Below are positions 40,501-49,550 of a DNA stretch of 64,000 nucleotides, piece after piece. The stretch comes from Acanthornis magna (Eukaryota > Chordata > Aves > Passeriformes > Acanthizidae): assembly GCA_036785705.1 (NCBI GenBank), contig JAWUZG010000056.1, forward strand, positions 10,045,001-10,109,000, written 5' to 3'. The position numbers and the translations under genes are program-made. How positions within the stretch are numbered: position 1 is the first letter of the stretch; each line of letters starts with the position of its first letter. The notes beneath the pieces are model-generated. The model did no database searches. It worked only from the letters and a program-made list of their open reading frames with translations, and was not told where the DNA came from.

Positions 40501-43500
40501 TCTTCTCTGTGTTACAGAATAAATGTAGCATCTAGTCGGCCTAAGCGTGAATTTAAGCCAAAGCCTGTAATAACTACAACTCTGGAAATCGGTGATAATC
40601 AGCAGCACAATGGGATTGCCTATAGTTCTTCCATAAAATCATCAGGTAAGTCTGTCACCACAGAATTAATGTGTCTACAGATTGTTGCTTGAGGTATTCC
40701 TTGTACCAGGAAAACAATGGATCCATCAGGCATCAGTATCTGTGCGTCTGACTCCAGATTGTTTCCTACATTTGGAGACAGAATTGTGAAGCAGGGTTCC
40801 TCTCAGCAGACTCTCACCCATCTGAAATTTAGGTGTGGCAATCTCCTTGGTCTTTCAGGTCTCTGAATTGCCACTGAGGGTGGGAGAAGAGAGAGGGAGA
40901 GGCACTTGCAGAAAACAGCTCATTTCTTGCAAAGACAGATGCCTACAGTGGGTGTGTTTGATCACTGTCTGGAGTATCTCCAGGTGCTAATTTTTCTCCA
41001 GTCTGAGAGCATAAATGATCTGTACAGGATCTCAAATATTAGCTATGTAAAATTCAGAGAGATGACTCCCACCCTTACTGATTTTAACATCTTTTAACTT
41101 TACTGTCCCCTAAATTATGCACCGAAGTGTGTGCATTAATGGACTGAAGTACTTAGGTACCTGTTGGTGTGGGCTTAGGACCCTTTCCTTTGATTAGGCC
41201 CTGATTTCACAAAAAAAAGGTCAACTTTTGAAAGTTGTGTGAATAGCAATAATCAGTAAGGTTACACTACTCATTGAAATAGCTTTTCCCCATCACATGA
41301 ATAAAATTATTTTGGCCTGTCTCCTTAATGTCTACATTGTATGATGAGATGAGCCCAATTAAAAAAACAAACCATAAAACCCCAAACAAACAAAAAAACC
41401 CAAATAAAACCCAAATGACAATATGCAAAGAAAAGAGAATGAAAAAGCCAGAGATTTTTCCATAAACATTATTTGGAAGGAAAATAGAGGGGAAGTAGTG
41501 AGCCAAAGGTTCCCTTCTGTACTTGGCGTGGTATCTAGGATCTTTTCCTGAAGCTTTGTTGTTTTTTTTTCTAACTCTCCAATTTCTTCTTCCCTCCAGT
41601 CTTGTTCCTTTTTAAAGGTTGTTGGGAGAGAAATGAGAGAACTAAAAGTGAAAGAATAAAGCTTGGAGCTGTAGCTTCATGCTCCTTCTAATGTCTCTTT
41701 AATTTTCTTGCACTGTGCTACAAGAGGAGACTATTATACAATCCATACTGAAGGGGATTTGCAGCAGTTTGGCAGCATAAATCCACCCAGCAAGATCTGA
41801 TTCCTTGATTTATTTGAAACTCCTTATGCTGCCTGAATGCTAAGATGAGTTTCTGTGTTGCTGTCAAATGTGGGATGGAGGGAGACAACGCCCTCTGCAC
41901 ATTCTCTCAGGTCACACCAGTGGCTCCCAAGAGTTGTGACACAAGGACACACATCATCCAAAGCACTGGAGATGTTTGCAATGCTAGTAACTTCCTAGGT
42001 ATTTTCACAGCACATCTGGATGAAAGTAGCAAAACCATAGCAACTCCATTAAAAATTGCCATAACATTTCTTGGCCCTATCAACTACTTATCAAGTTATG
42101 TAGGCTTTATTTTCTTCTTTTTTTGTATGTGCATTGGAGAAAAGAGATTCAGATGCAGCATTTGTATATAAACTAGTGTGTCAAATTGTCATCCAGCAAT
42201 TGATCCAAGATGTCCTTTAAGATAATCAATTCTGCCTTTGGGAGAAAGACAGATGGCTTCTCAAGGTTGCTTCCAGCCCACTTAGTTAAAGAAAAATCTC
42301 AGTTTTAATGAGCTGAAATTCAATGAAAACTGAAAAATAAGTGACCCCTGATCACTAAGGGAAGGATGAGGTCCTTCCATTCACTGACCATTCATGAACT
42401 GTTTCACTGCTTGCAAATCACTAAATGAGGGGTTGTCACTGCTTCACCTGCTTAGTGCTGTCAGAATGGAAAAGAAATAAAACCACCATAACAGAGATGA
42501 AAAGGAGAAATAGGATATATGTAATATTTGTTGCCATACTTAGTGTTGCTATTAACATTAGAAAGACCATGTATCCTAGTTTTTTTCTCCTGAAGAAGCT
42601 GTGGATGCTGTGCTTACCTCCCCAGCAGGTACAAATCATCAGTGAAATCACTGTTCATTCTCTTTTGTTTTCCTATTCCTACTCAAAAATTGTCCATATG
42701 GATTTCTGTAGAACTGCAGTGGGGTCAATATGCCCTTTTCATAAATGGGAGAACTTTTCTGTCCCTTTTTAAAATAGGAATCATGAAACAGATTAGATTT
42801 TTTTTTACAGTCTCTGATTTAGAAATGAGAGCCAGGCAGTTCTAAGCAAAACTGCTAAATGTAAAGTCTCTGTGACATGGGGAGATAGTATTATAATCAC
42901 CTTATTTTTATTTAGAAAACTGACCTCCCCATCCTACACAAACAAGTACTTTCATGGTTCATTTTCCCTGCTTCCATATTGACCCCATCAAAATGCAGGT
43001 CTTTAATTTCTCTGATACTGTCACTCAAGGTAAGTGGTGTCTTGGTATTCAGCAAACCCATGAAGATTTGCAGGATGGTTCAAAGCAAGATGTGACACAT
43101 TCAGCACAACTACCACGGTACAGTTCTGAGCATGGAAATGACTTTTCCCATGTTCCACAATAGTTTTTCAAGTTAAGTATCAGCTTCTTGGAGCAGAAAT
43201 AATATTTTCCTTTGTATGGTCTCTAACATGTGAGGATTATTTACTACTTATGACTCGCACACATTTGCAGGGCTAGATTCACATAAACCTAATTTTTATG
43301 TTGTTGTGAGTTATTTGGCTGCTTCAAGTAAATGCAGATAAAAAAAATCTCTAGTTCTAATTCACTGTTATCCTCATTAATGGGCTGCAGCTGTGAGCAT
43401 CATCTGGCTCATTTTAGAACTCTTTAATTGCTGTATTACATCATGCCTTTCAGTTTGTTTGTCAGGTTTGACTGTGATATGAAATATATGGATCTGGTTG

Positions 43501-46500
43501 CCACATGCTGGAATTTAACATAAGCATGTAAGTGTTTACTCACTTCAGCTATGAGGGAGACTGGGATTAATTATCTTAGCAAACTTCCAGTTTGTGATTA
43601 TTAAAGTACAGTCTTGCTACCTGATGTATACAGCATGGTATAGAAGACAGCGTAGATGCAGGCACAGGCAGTAACTGCCTCCCTTTGGGGAAAACAAACA
43701 AAAAACCCAAACCATCATTGAATGGCATTCTGGTTTCATCCTGCAACACTCCAGGAATCACAGACAGCTTCTTGTTTACTCTGATTTTGTGCTGTCCAGA
43801 TCTGAGTGGTCTGGAAATTAGTAACAGTCCTTTTTTGACTGTGACAGAGAAGTAAACTAGAAAAATAAAGGAGGTGCATATGGAATTGCAAATTAACATA
43901 AACCCTGTTTGCAGAAATAGAAGAGTGCAACTCATTTAGCTGAAACCTCTGCAACATATGTGCAAGTATTTAATAGACAGCAAAAGGCTGGAGTGGTGCC
44001 AGCAGTTCTGTGATGTTAACCAGTGTGTGTTGCAGACCGTCAGGCAGTGCTGCCCCCTTACCTTTGTCAGGGAGGCTTTGTCTCATTGGATTATACAGTA
44101 GCAGCAGCTGCCTGACTCTAATGAAGACTTTGACTGATCCTACAGCCTGGAGTGAAACTGGTTGTGCTGGCTGTGACCATTATTTAAAAACCTTTCCAGG
44201 CTGCCAGACGTTTCTTTTCAGTTCTTTGGAGCCTAAAATGAACCAAATGTGATCCATCTCCTATCAGGTACCTCACTGTCAGAAATTAACTGGCTTGCAA
44301 TAATAAATTAGCCCCATTGGAGCAGCTGGTGAAGGCGAGGAACTCTGTCAATTATTCCGATCGTCACCTTCTGCTGTTGACAGTTCTGGAGAGCTGGTAC
44401 CCGTTCTACCTTAGCAAAGGCTGAAAATAACTCAGCTATTTTTAAACACAATCAGTCCATTTTTTGTTTTAAACATGATCCATCCCTTTTTGCTGGGCAA
44501 GTAGCTCATCATCGCTTTTTCTGCTTGGAGTATTTCAGCAAATATATGACAGTGAAGCTTTCACCTGTACAAGTGTATTAGAGTAGCTCCAATTTAGTTG
44601 GTTCTTGTAAGATTTTGTCACCACCCTGAGCCTTCCACAGGGAGAGGAGGAGTCTGCCATTGTGACAGTGCTGCTCTGGGGAGGTTTGCTGAGTCTCTGT
44701 TGGCACTTCTCTTCCATTGTTATAAATAAAAGCACTCTTCTGTTGCTATCAAGGTTAAATATACCCACAAAAGAGAAAAGTAATTTCTGCTTTCCAATTT
44801 TAACACCAGATATTGCCCCCAATTGTATTACTGTCAATTAAAAAGATGCTTTCACCTGTCTGTTCTCACCAAGTGACCACCACTAGTTGTTAGCTGATTT
44901 CCTTAAGAGGCTTTATCCTAATTCCTTTATCTAGAAAATGCCCGAACAGTTACTTTTTAATAGTTTCCTATGCATCACCATGATTAACAGATTAAAATGC
45001 ATTTTTCCCATTTTAGCTATTATATCTGCATTGCATTACCAGTTACATGCAGGTTTACCCAATAAAAAATGATAGCTGGGAGAGTCAAGACTGGAATATT
45101 TGAGTATTGCTGAAATGTTCCCAGCAAGACTTAGTGTAAGTACTGGTGTTCTAGAGGTGTCATGTTACAAGGTGTGGTACTCCTCTTTACAAGGCAGCAG
45201 TATGAAATCTTTTCTCCTATTCTTAATTTATAAATGTATTTCAAATTACCAGACTTTAACTTGGATATACTGCATATGTTTTTAACAAATCTGTTATGGC
45301 TGAACTGCAGTTGAACCATGGGTTAGTCCTTGATCACAGAGCTGAGTTTTACAATTTGAACATAAATAATTCTAATAAAATGTATTCTAATTATTCATAA
45401 ATGTGAATATGTTACATACATATTGGTACCACAAATCCAAGCAAATTAATTCTTAGAGAGGAGTGTATCTTTAAAAAAGGTGACTGCATTTACAAGGTTA
45501 ACATTTTTTAAATGTTTAAGGGTAATTTGGAATTAAGATTTTTACAGTGTAAACAATGCAAACCACAAGAACAGCCAGACACTGTATCAGAAAACTGTTT
45601 TCATCCCTAAAATAATTTGACAGGCACCTTAGTTCCTACCACAGCCTTTGCCTTAGTTCAGATGGAGGATGTGTAAAATAAAGGATTTGAGTACATGAGC
45701 TCAGGGAGCAGAAGTGACAGTCACTGTCACAACCCAGAAGTGTCACTGCTCAGGTGAGGGTGGAAGGGTTGGCTGGAAACCTCGCTCCAGCCACAGCACA
45801 CATGGTGTAAAGATGCAGGTGGCTGACTCAGGCTGCAGGGCTGTGTTTGTAGGGCAGACCCTGAGCCCCTGCCCTCTGGTAGGTATTCCCCAGGGTCAGT
45901 GTGCTGCAGTCCATTTGTGTAAAGGATTCCTTGTCATTTCCGCTGTTGACTCTTCTACTTCCTCAACTCCTGCCCTTCCGATTCCCCCGGCAGCTGCTGC
46001 AGAGAGAGCACATGGGTTTTGACAACTGATTACTCAAACCCTCAGTTTGAGATAAACATCCTTTTGAAAGGGAAGGCAGCTAGGAATGAAAGAGGAGTAG
46101 AATCTGAGCTTAAGGGACAAACAGAATTATGTTTTAAACTTATTATCACTAGTCTTGTATTTTATATGTAGAAGCACCAGATGTTAATGAGTAAAAGCCA
46201 TGGAAAAGCTGTTGACACAACAGCAGGGTTACATTTTTTGAGCCCTTGTGTTGTGCTTAGTGGCTGGTGGGATGCTGTGAAGCTCAATTAATATGGTTGT
46301 TTTTTCTGTCACGGGGGCAGGTTCTTCAGTGCACATGGATCAGCCTTGCTGCCAAGCTCTCTATGACTTTGAGCCAGAAAATGAAGGCGAGCTTGGGTTT
46401 AAGGAAGGGGACATCATAACTTTGACCAATCAGATCGATGAGAATTGGTATGAGGGGATGTTAAATGGAGAGTCTGGCTTCTTCCCCATTAATTATGTTG

Positions 46501-46526
46501 AAGTGATAGTTCCCTTGCCTCAGTGA
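4529..46526 (+). CDS. SH3GL3: Endophilin-A3 (SH3GL3), complete nine-exon coding span
   Basis: Coding exons: 4529-4573, 32628-32696, 33314-33386, 33888-34031, 34699-34832, 36210-36368, 39185-39288, 40518-40645, 46321-46526 (1,062 nt, 353 aa). All junctions are GT/AG and the phases agree. Residues 1-15 are the amphipathic helix H0 ([15 protein letters not shown]). About residues 16-245 form the N-BAR domain, with a helix-1 insert near residues 63-90. About 246-290 is a variable linker, and about 292-350 an SH3 domain with the ALYDF, WYEG and PINYVE motifs. Family knowledge: endophilins bend membranes and use SH3 to recruit dynamin and synaptojanin in endocytosis; the A3 form is best known from brain and testis. 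A3 is favoured over A1 and A2 by exon 2 ([18 protein letters not shown]), by the helix-1 insert ([17 protein letters not shown]) and by the C-terminus VEVIVPLPQ. The linker differs most from the mammalian protein as I recall it. The gene is intact, with no frameshift. Confidence 0.96.
18090..18127 (-). mobile_element. Possible short CR1 fragment
   Basis: The stretch GGTTGGAAGGACCACATCT and the following AGAAGTCATC resemble the antisense start of a CR1 3' end (GTTGGAAGGGACC...ATC). The match is too short to be certain. Confidence 0.3.
22107..22133. repeat. Perfect 11-bp inverted repeat
   Basis: AATCTATACAT (22107-22117) and ATGTATAGATT (22123-22133) are exact reverse complements around a 5-nt loop. 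No function is evident. Confidence 0.85.
22947..22994. repeat. 22-bp tandem duplication
   Basis: ATTGCATTCTCATAATAAAT and its continuation repeat about 2.2 times with a period of 22 bp (starts at 22947, 22969 and 22991), with one T/C difference between the full copies. Confidence 0.85.
23306..23353. repeat. 19-bp direct repeat flanking an A tract
   Basis: GTAGTTTTTGCTGAGAGCA occurs exactly at 23306-23324 and again at 23335-23353, separated by 10 nt of A. This looks like a small slippage duplication. Confidence 0.85.
29115..29270 (-). mobile_element. CR1 LINE 3' end, 5'-truncated
   Basis: Antisense CR1 hallmarks occur in order: TAGAATAACAGAATGG, GACCTTAAAGATCAT, CCCTGCCATGGGCAGGGACA, CTCCCACTAAACCAG, and a CTCCAGGGTTGGGGCA motif. 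The 3' terminus of the element is at about 29115 and it fades out by about 29270, so only about 150 bp of the 3' tail remains. This subfamily type is abundant in birds. It lies in SH3GL3 intron 1 opposite to transcription. Confidence 0.9.
32628..32696 (+). CDS. SH3GL3: SH3GL3 coding exon 2
   Basis: 69 nt, 23 codons, phase 0 at both ends. Acceptor TTTTTACAG, donor AGG|GTAAGT. Encodes the start of BAR helix 1 ([18 protein letters not shown], then QEMER). Confidence 0.95.
32697..33313 (+). other. SH3GL3 intron 2
   Basis: 617 bp between AGG|GTAAGT and TTTTTCAG. No recognisable feature inside. Confidence 0.9.
33314..33386 (+). CDS. SH3GL3: SH3GL3 coding exon 3
   Basis: 73 nt, phase 0 in and phase 1 out. 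Encodes [20 protein letters not shown] followed by QPNP, the conserved end of the first half of BAR helix 1. Donor CCAG|GTAGGA. Confidence 0.95.
33387..33887 (+). other. SH3GL3 intron 3
   Basis: 501 bp, ending in a run of about 19 T just upstream of the acceptor, an exceptionally strong polypyrimidine tract. Nothing else recognised. Confidence 0.9.
33888..34031 (+). CDS. SH3GL3: SH3GL3 coding exon 4 (helix-1 insert)
   Basis: 144 nt, preceded by a long T tract and CTCTTAG. Encodes [20 protein letters not shown] and on to [11 protein letters not shown]. In this family the region holds the amphipathic insert on the concave face of the BAR dimer. Donor TTTG|GTGAGT. Confidence 0.96.
34032..34698 (+). 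other. SH3GL3 intron 4
   Basis: 667 bp of AT-rich DNA with no feature recognised. Confidence 0.9.
34699..34832 (+). CDS. SH3GL3: SH3GL3 coding exon 5
   Basis: 134 nt, entering in phase 1 and leaving in phase 0. Encodes the BAR core, including [20 protein letters not shown] and [11 protein letters not shown]. Acceptor ACCGTAG, donor GGG|GTAAGT. Confidence 0.96.
34833..36209 (+). other. SH3GL3 intron 5
   Basis: About 1.4 kb of AT-rich DNA with no feature recognised. Confidence 0.9.
36210..36368 (+). CDS. SH3GL3: SH3GL3 coding exon 6
   Basis: 159 nt, 53 codons, phase 0 at both ends. Encodes [20 protein letters not shown] and on to [12 protein letters not shown], the strongly conserved basic BAR helix 2. 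Acceptor TCTTTTAG, donor GAT|GTAAGT. Confidence 0.97.
36369..39184 (+). other. SH3GL3 intron 6
   Basis: 2.8 kb. From about 37,620 to 38,170 the + strand is markedly pyrimidine-rich (CT, TCTC, CCTCC runs) and contains loosely repeated CACACAGCCAGT-like pieces at about 37,915 and 37,992. The rest shows nothing. Confidence 0.85.
39185..39288 (+). CDS. SH3GL3: SH3GL3 coding exon 7
   Basis: 104 nt, phase 0 in and phase 2 out. Encodes [20 protein letters not shown] and [15 protein letters not shown], the end of BAR helix 3. Acceptor CTTTCAG, donor ACCG|GTAAGA. Confidence 0.96.
39289..40517 (+). other. SH3GL3 intron 7
   Basis: 1.2 kb, more GC-rich than the neighbouring introns. A 240-codon frame open on the + strand (39391-40113) has no recognisable domain. 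An A/C-rich stretch of CCAAA/CCAACC units follows at about 40,300-40,400. Confidence 0.85.
40300..40400. repeat. A/C-rich low-complexity stretch
   Basis: Irregular runs of AAACC, CCAACCAACC and CAAAAC without T on the + strand. A similar but weaker run is at about 41,362-41,418. Confidence 0.75.
40518..40645 (+). CDS. SH3GL3: SH3GL3 coding exon 8 (linker)
   Basis: 128 nt. Encodes the BAR-SH3 linker ([20 protein letters not shown] and onward to SIKSS). It keeps the basic, proline-containing start typical of endophilins, then diverges. Phase and splice sites (TTACAG; TCAG|GTAAGT) fit the neighbours. Confidence 0.93.
40646..46320 (+). other. SH3GL3 intron 8
   Basis: 5.7 kb separating the linker exon from the SH3 exon. 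No extra exon with both splice sites and endophilin-like coding was found. It holds A/C-rich stretches (about 41.4 and 43.7 kb) and otherwise unremarkable AT-rich DNA. Confidence 0.85.
46321..46526 (+). CDS. SH3GL3: SH3GL3 coding exon 9 (SH3 domain) and stop
   Basis: 206 nt including TGA. Acceptor GGGGGCAG. Encodes the whole SH3 domain, from [20 protein letters not shown] to the C-terminal VEVIVPLPQ. The ALYDF, ENWYEG and FFPINYVE ligand-binding signatures are all present. Confidence 0.97.
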
Positions 46527-47115
46527 TTGTGTCATTCGAGCTGTGAACATGATTTCATGACTGAAATGGATTCACAAATGTTCTGTCAGTGTGGCATTCT
46601 GTGAAAGCCTTGCTATTTGACTGACTTACTGACTTTTGTATGCGTCTTTTTAAAATGTATTTATTTTATATTCAAAAAAAATTCACCTTCCCTGATTTGT
46701 CAACCTGCAAAAAAACCCATACCCAGTTTTTTTGCTTTGTGCCTTGAAGATCACTGTATGAAGTGTTTACTGGTAGCTCACTGTTGCTCCAAAAATGCAT
46801 TTCCTTGCTTTTATTGTATGTGGATTTTTTTTATCTTTGGCTGCAATGATTTTACTATTGAAAACCATTTTTAAAAATACTGTTAGTGAAGCTAACTGTA
46901 ACCAGTTCCTAAGTTACTGATGCCACTGAGCTCTTTTCATCTATCACACTGTAATTTATTGTGAAAAAGTTAATACATCTTTTGCATTGTATGTTGACAA
47001 AAGGCAAAGTGGTTGTTGTCAATATTAAGATGATGTTGTACTAAGTACAAGTTCTCAGCATTGAAAATTCCTATAATTTACTGACCAAACTGAATAAATA
47101 TTTCTGTGGGATAAG
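46527..47115 (+). other. SH3GL3: SH3GL3 3' UTR
   Basis: Follows the TGA at 46524-46526. AT-rich, with a canonical AATAAA at 47093-47098 followed by a GT-rich stretch, which puts cleavage near 47,110-47,120. The exact end is inferred. Confidence 0.75.
47093..47098 (+). promoter_or_regulatory. Poly(A) signal of SH3GL3
   Basis: Canonical AATAAA about 570 nt after the stop, with a downstream GTGG/TGTCC-type GU-rich element. Confidence 0.8.
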
Positions 47116-47955
47116 AACAGTGGTTGCTGATTCTGTCCTGATCCTTCTGTCACTTGTTTGAGCGGGAGGCCACTTTTGCTGCATATATCAGCTTTCAGTG
47201 ACAAAAACAGTGCTACATTTAAAAAAATGCAAGAGTAAAGAAGGTATTAGTTTTATGACACCTCTGCACTGGAATTTTAATAATCTTGCTACTTCCGTAT
47301 TGTTTGTTTAGCATTTCTCTCTGTTAACATTTTTTACTAGCAGAAAGAAAAGAGACAAATGCCTTGGGACTAAATACAAACTGCTCCTAGTTCCATAGGG
47401 TTTGTACAGAACTCCAGTGAGAGAAATGGGTGAGTAGCACTGGTGCCTATTGCAAACAAATGAAAAGTCAATAGACTTCTATTTTTTATATTTAGTTGAA
47501 AGGGACGGAAAAGAGGAGAAAGAAAAGACTAGGTCATGATAGAAAGATATGTGATAACTAAAAATATACCAAAAAAGCCTCAAAATTAAGGACAAATTCT
47601 GGCATCTTAAGTACTTATCCAAATGAAGATAGAATAACTTTGTTTTTCTGTTTACCATCGCCTGCTTTGCTTAGTAAGGAGTAGTGACCAAACTAAGTGA
47701 GCAGCCCTGGAGGAACATGTAGTCTTTTGGCAATTGCTCTCCCTAGAAGACAAATTGATGAGAAGAAAGCTGAATTCTTTATGGGCAAGCTGTCTACTGA
47801 AGATTCCTCTTAGGTCAAGCTCAGAGCAATTCAGCACTAGTTGAAGTAAGTGATAAATATAAGCAGTAGGGCAGAGTGCCTTTCTGAAGGTTTCTTTACG
47901 CTGCAGTCCCTAAAATCACCAGCTTTATCACTTCAAAGTCTTTTGAATGACTCAA
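47116..47955. other. Gap between the two convergent genes
   Basis: About 0.8 kb of AT-rich DNA between the two predicted cleavage sites, with no feature recognised. Confidence 0.6.
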
Positions 47956-49517
47956 CAGAAATCATTGGACAGACCTTTATTATTTAATCTGCAAATATTT
48001 AAATCCAAGACTGCTTTTATATACATGAAAAATATCTTCAATAGTTAAAAAAGTTTTAAGAAATCAAGATAAATACAGCAGTTAGAGCAGCTACTTCTAT
48101 TGTTTGAGGTGGAACAAGAATTTGGATCTGCTAAAATCCAAGTATTGAACCAGCATCTATGCTTGATGTCTCAAAATTCGAACTTTTAAATAATATAGGA
48201 TTTTAAGCTAGCATAAGGAAAGCCTCACCTTAACACCTACATCTTAACACAAAGCAGGTATGGAGTTTGGAACTGAACACTTTGGCAAGGTTAAAGACAA
48301 TCAAAACACTATTCCAGCACTGAGAAGAAGCTGCAGGCTCAGCTGCTCCCCTCCCCTCCTGCTCTTAGGTGGAGGTTTGCCTCATGTGGCTCAAAGCCCT
48401 TCCTTTCCCCCGGGGCCAGCAGGGGAGCAGTGGTGGGGGCACAGGAGGATTGCAGTGCCCCGAGGCTGACTACTCCCTTCTGAGGGCTACAGGGCAGGCT
48501 TTCCACAGAGCTACCAGAGGGACAGGGAGTTACACAGTGGGCCATAAACAGTATTCCTCCAATTGTCCTGTTAGACATCACACAGCTGCAGCCTGCATGG
48601 AGATTTAGCACATAACGGCTCCAAGAGCAGCTACTTTGATGGATTTTTCACTATAGTTGGTGCTTTCTAGTGTTAAGTTAGCATATTTTTCTTTCTAGTC
48701 CCTTAGCAGTCGTTGGGACCATTCAAACAGTGCCAGCAGCACTAGTCACAGTACCTGCTCTGTAAGAATAAGATGCTTTTTCACATTTACAGGATACATT
48801 TGTCCAAGTTAAGGCTGGCACAGCTCTGCTGTGATACACCATCTAGGAATATACAATACTGAAACTGGGGGATTTTCAGGTGCTAGAATATAGAAACAGT
48901 ACATTTAATAACAGGCAAGAATATTTTTTACAACTTGCTTTTAATTTTAAAGTGTTTCACTCTAGGAAGTGATCTAGACCAGTTTCATGTATTTATGCAT
49001 CAGGATCTGAGCAGGAAACATTTCAGACACTTATCACTCTTCCAGATAATGTTTTACTTCAGACTTAAGGTGCAAGGGTGTGATTGGTCCCATGTTTCCC
49101 ACTCAGATTTAAAAGAAATTACCTTTGGAGGAACAACATATCAGAATACTGAGAAAGCTGAGGCAGCCTCCTGTTCATTGTCAAGTATTTAACATCCTTC
49201 TAGGGCTCATGTTTAGAAGCTTTGTAAGCTGTTCACCCTTTTCTGTTTCAGCAGGTCACAGAATCCAGATCCTTGTGTAAAAGTAAAAATAAAAGTAACT
49301 TCACATGGAGCTTGTATTCTACTGCTCTTTGTACCAGTGAATCCAAGGCCACGGTCCAGTATCAGAAGGCAGGAAATTCCATCATGTCATGGACAATGCT
49401 TACAAAGACAGCAGATGGGATATGTGAATTCCAAGTTCCAGATATTATAGAAGATATCAAAACACATATAATCTATGCCACCTGGGACTGAGAGTTGTTT
49501 TCAGATGATTGTCCACA
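47956..49517 (-). other. LMNL3: Probable 3' UTR of the lamin gene
   Basis: Lies directly 3' of the TAA at 49518-49520. Candidate - strand poly(A) signals are AATAAA at 47976-47981 and weaker ATTAAA forms near 48,904 and 48,941, so the UTR is between about 0.6 and 1.6 kb. No coding potential on either strand fits a known family. Confidence 0.5.
47976..47981 (-). promoter_or_regulatory. Candidate poly(A) signal of the lamin gene
   Basis: AATAAA read on the - strand, about 1.54 kb downstream of the stop. It is the only canonical hexamer I found in this interval on that strand. Confidence 0.5.
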
Positions 49518-49550
49518 TTACATGACAGAACAGCTGGGATCTTCCTTTTG
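49518..49550 (-). CDS. LMNL3: Lamin terminal exon 11 (CaaX exon)
   Basis: 33 nt of coding sequence: [10 protein letters not shown] then TAA, immediately after a strong acceptor (TTTTCTCTCTGCAG). Phase 0 matches exon 10. The CSVM box with terminal methionine predicts farnesylation. It is too short to be found by an ORF search and was located by its CaaX-stop signature. Confidence 0.9.
   Translation of the reverse strand, partial: QKEDPSCSVM

Noticed and set aside
4529..46526. Assignment as endophilin-A1 (SH3GL2) or A2 (SH3GL1)
   Set aside because: Exon 2, the helix-1 insert ([10 protein letters not shown]) and the C-terminus VEVIVPLPQ fit A3; A1 has a different insert and a VALPH-type end.
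48339..48611. A second CaaX-like stretch (GCSCVM) on the - strand downstream of the terminal exon
   Set aside because: The methionine is followed by a serine codon, not a stop, and there is no good acceptor in phase.
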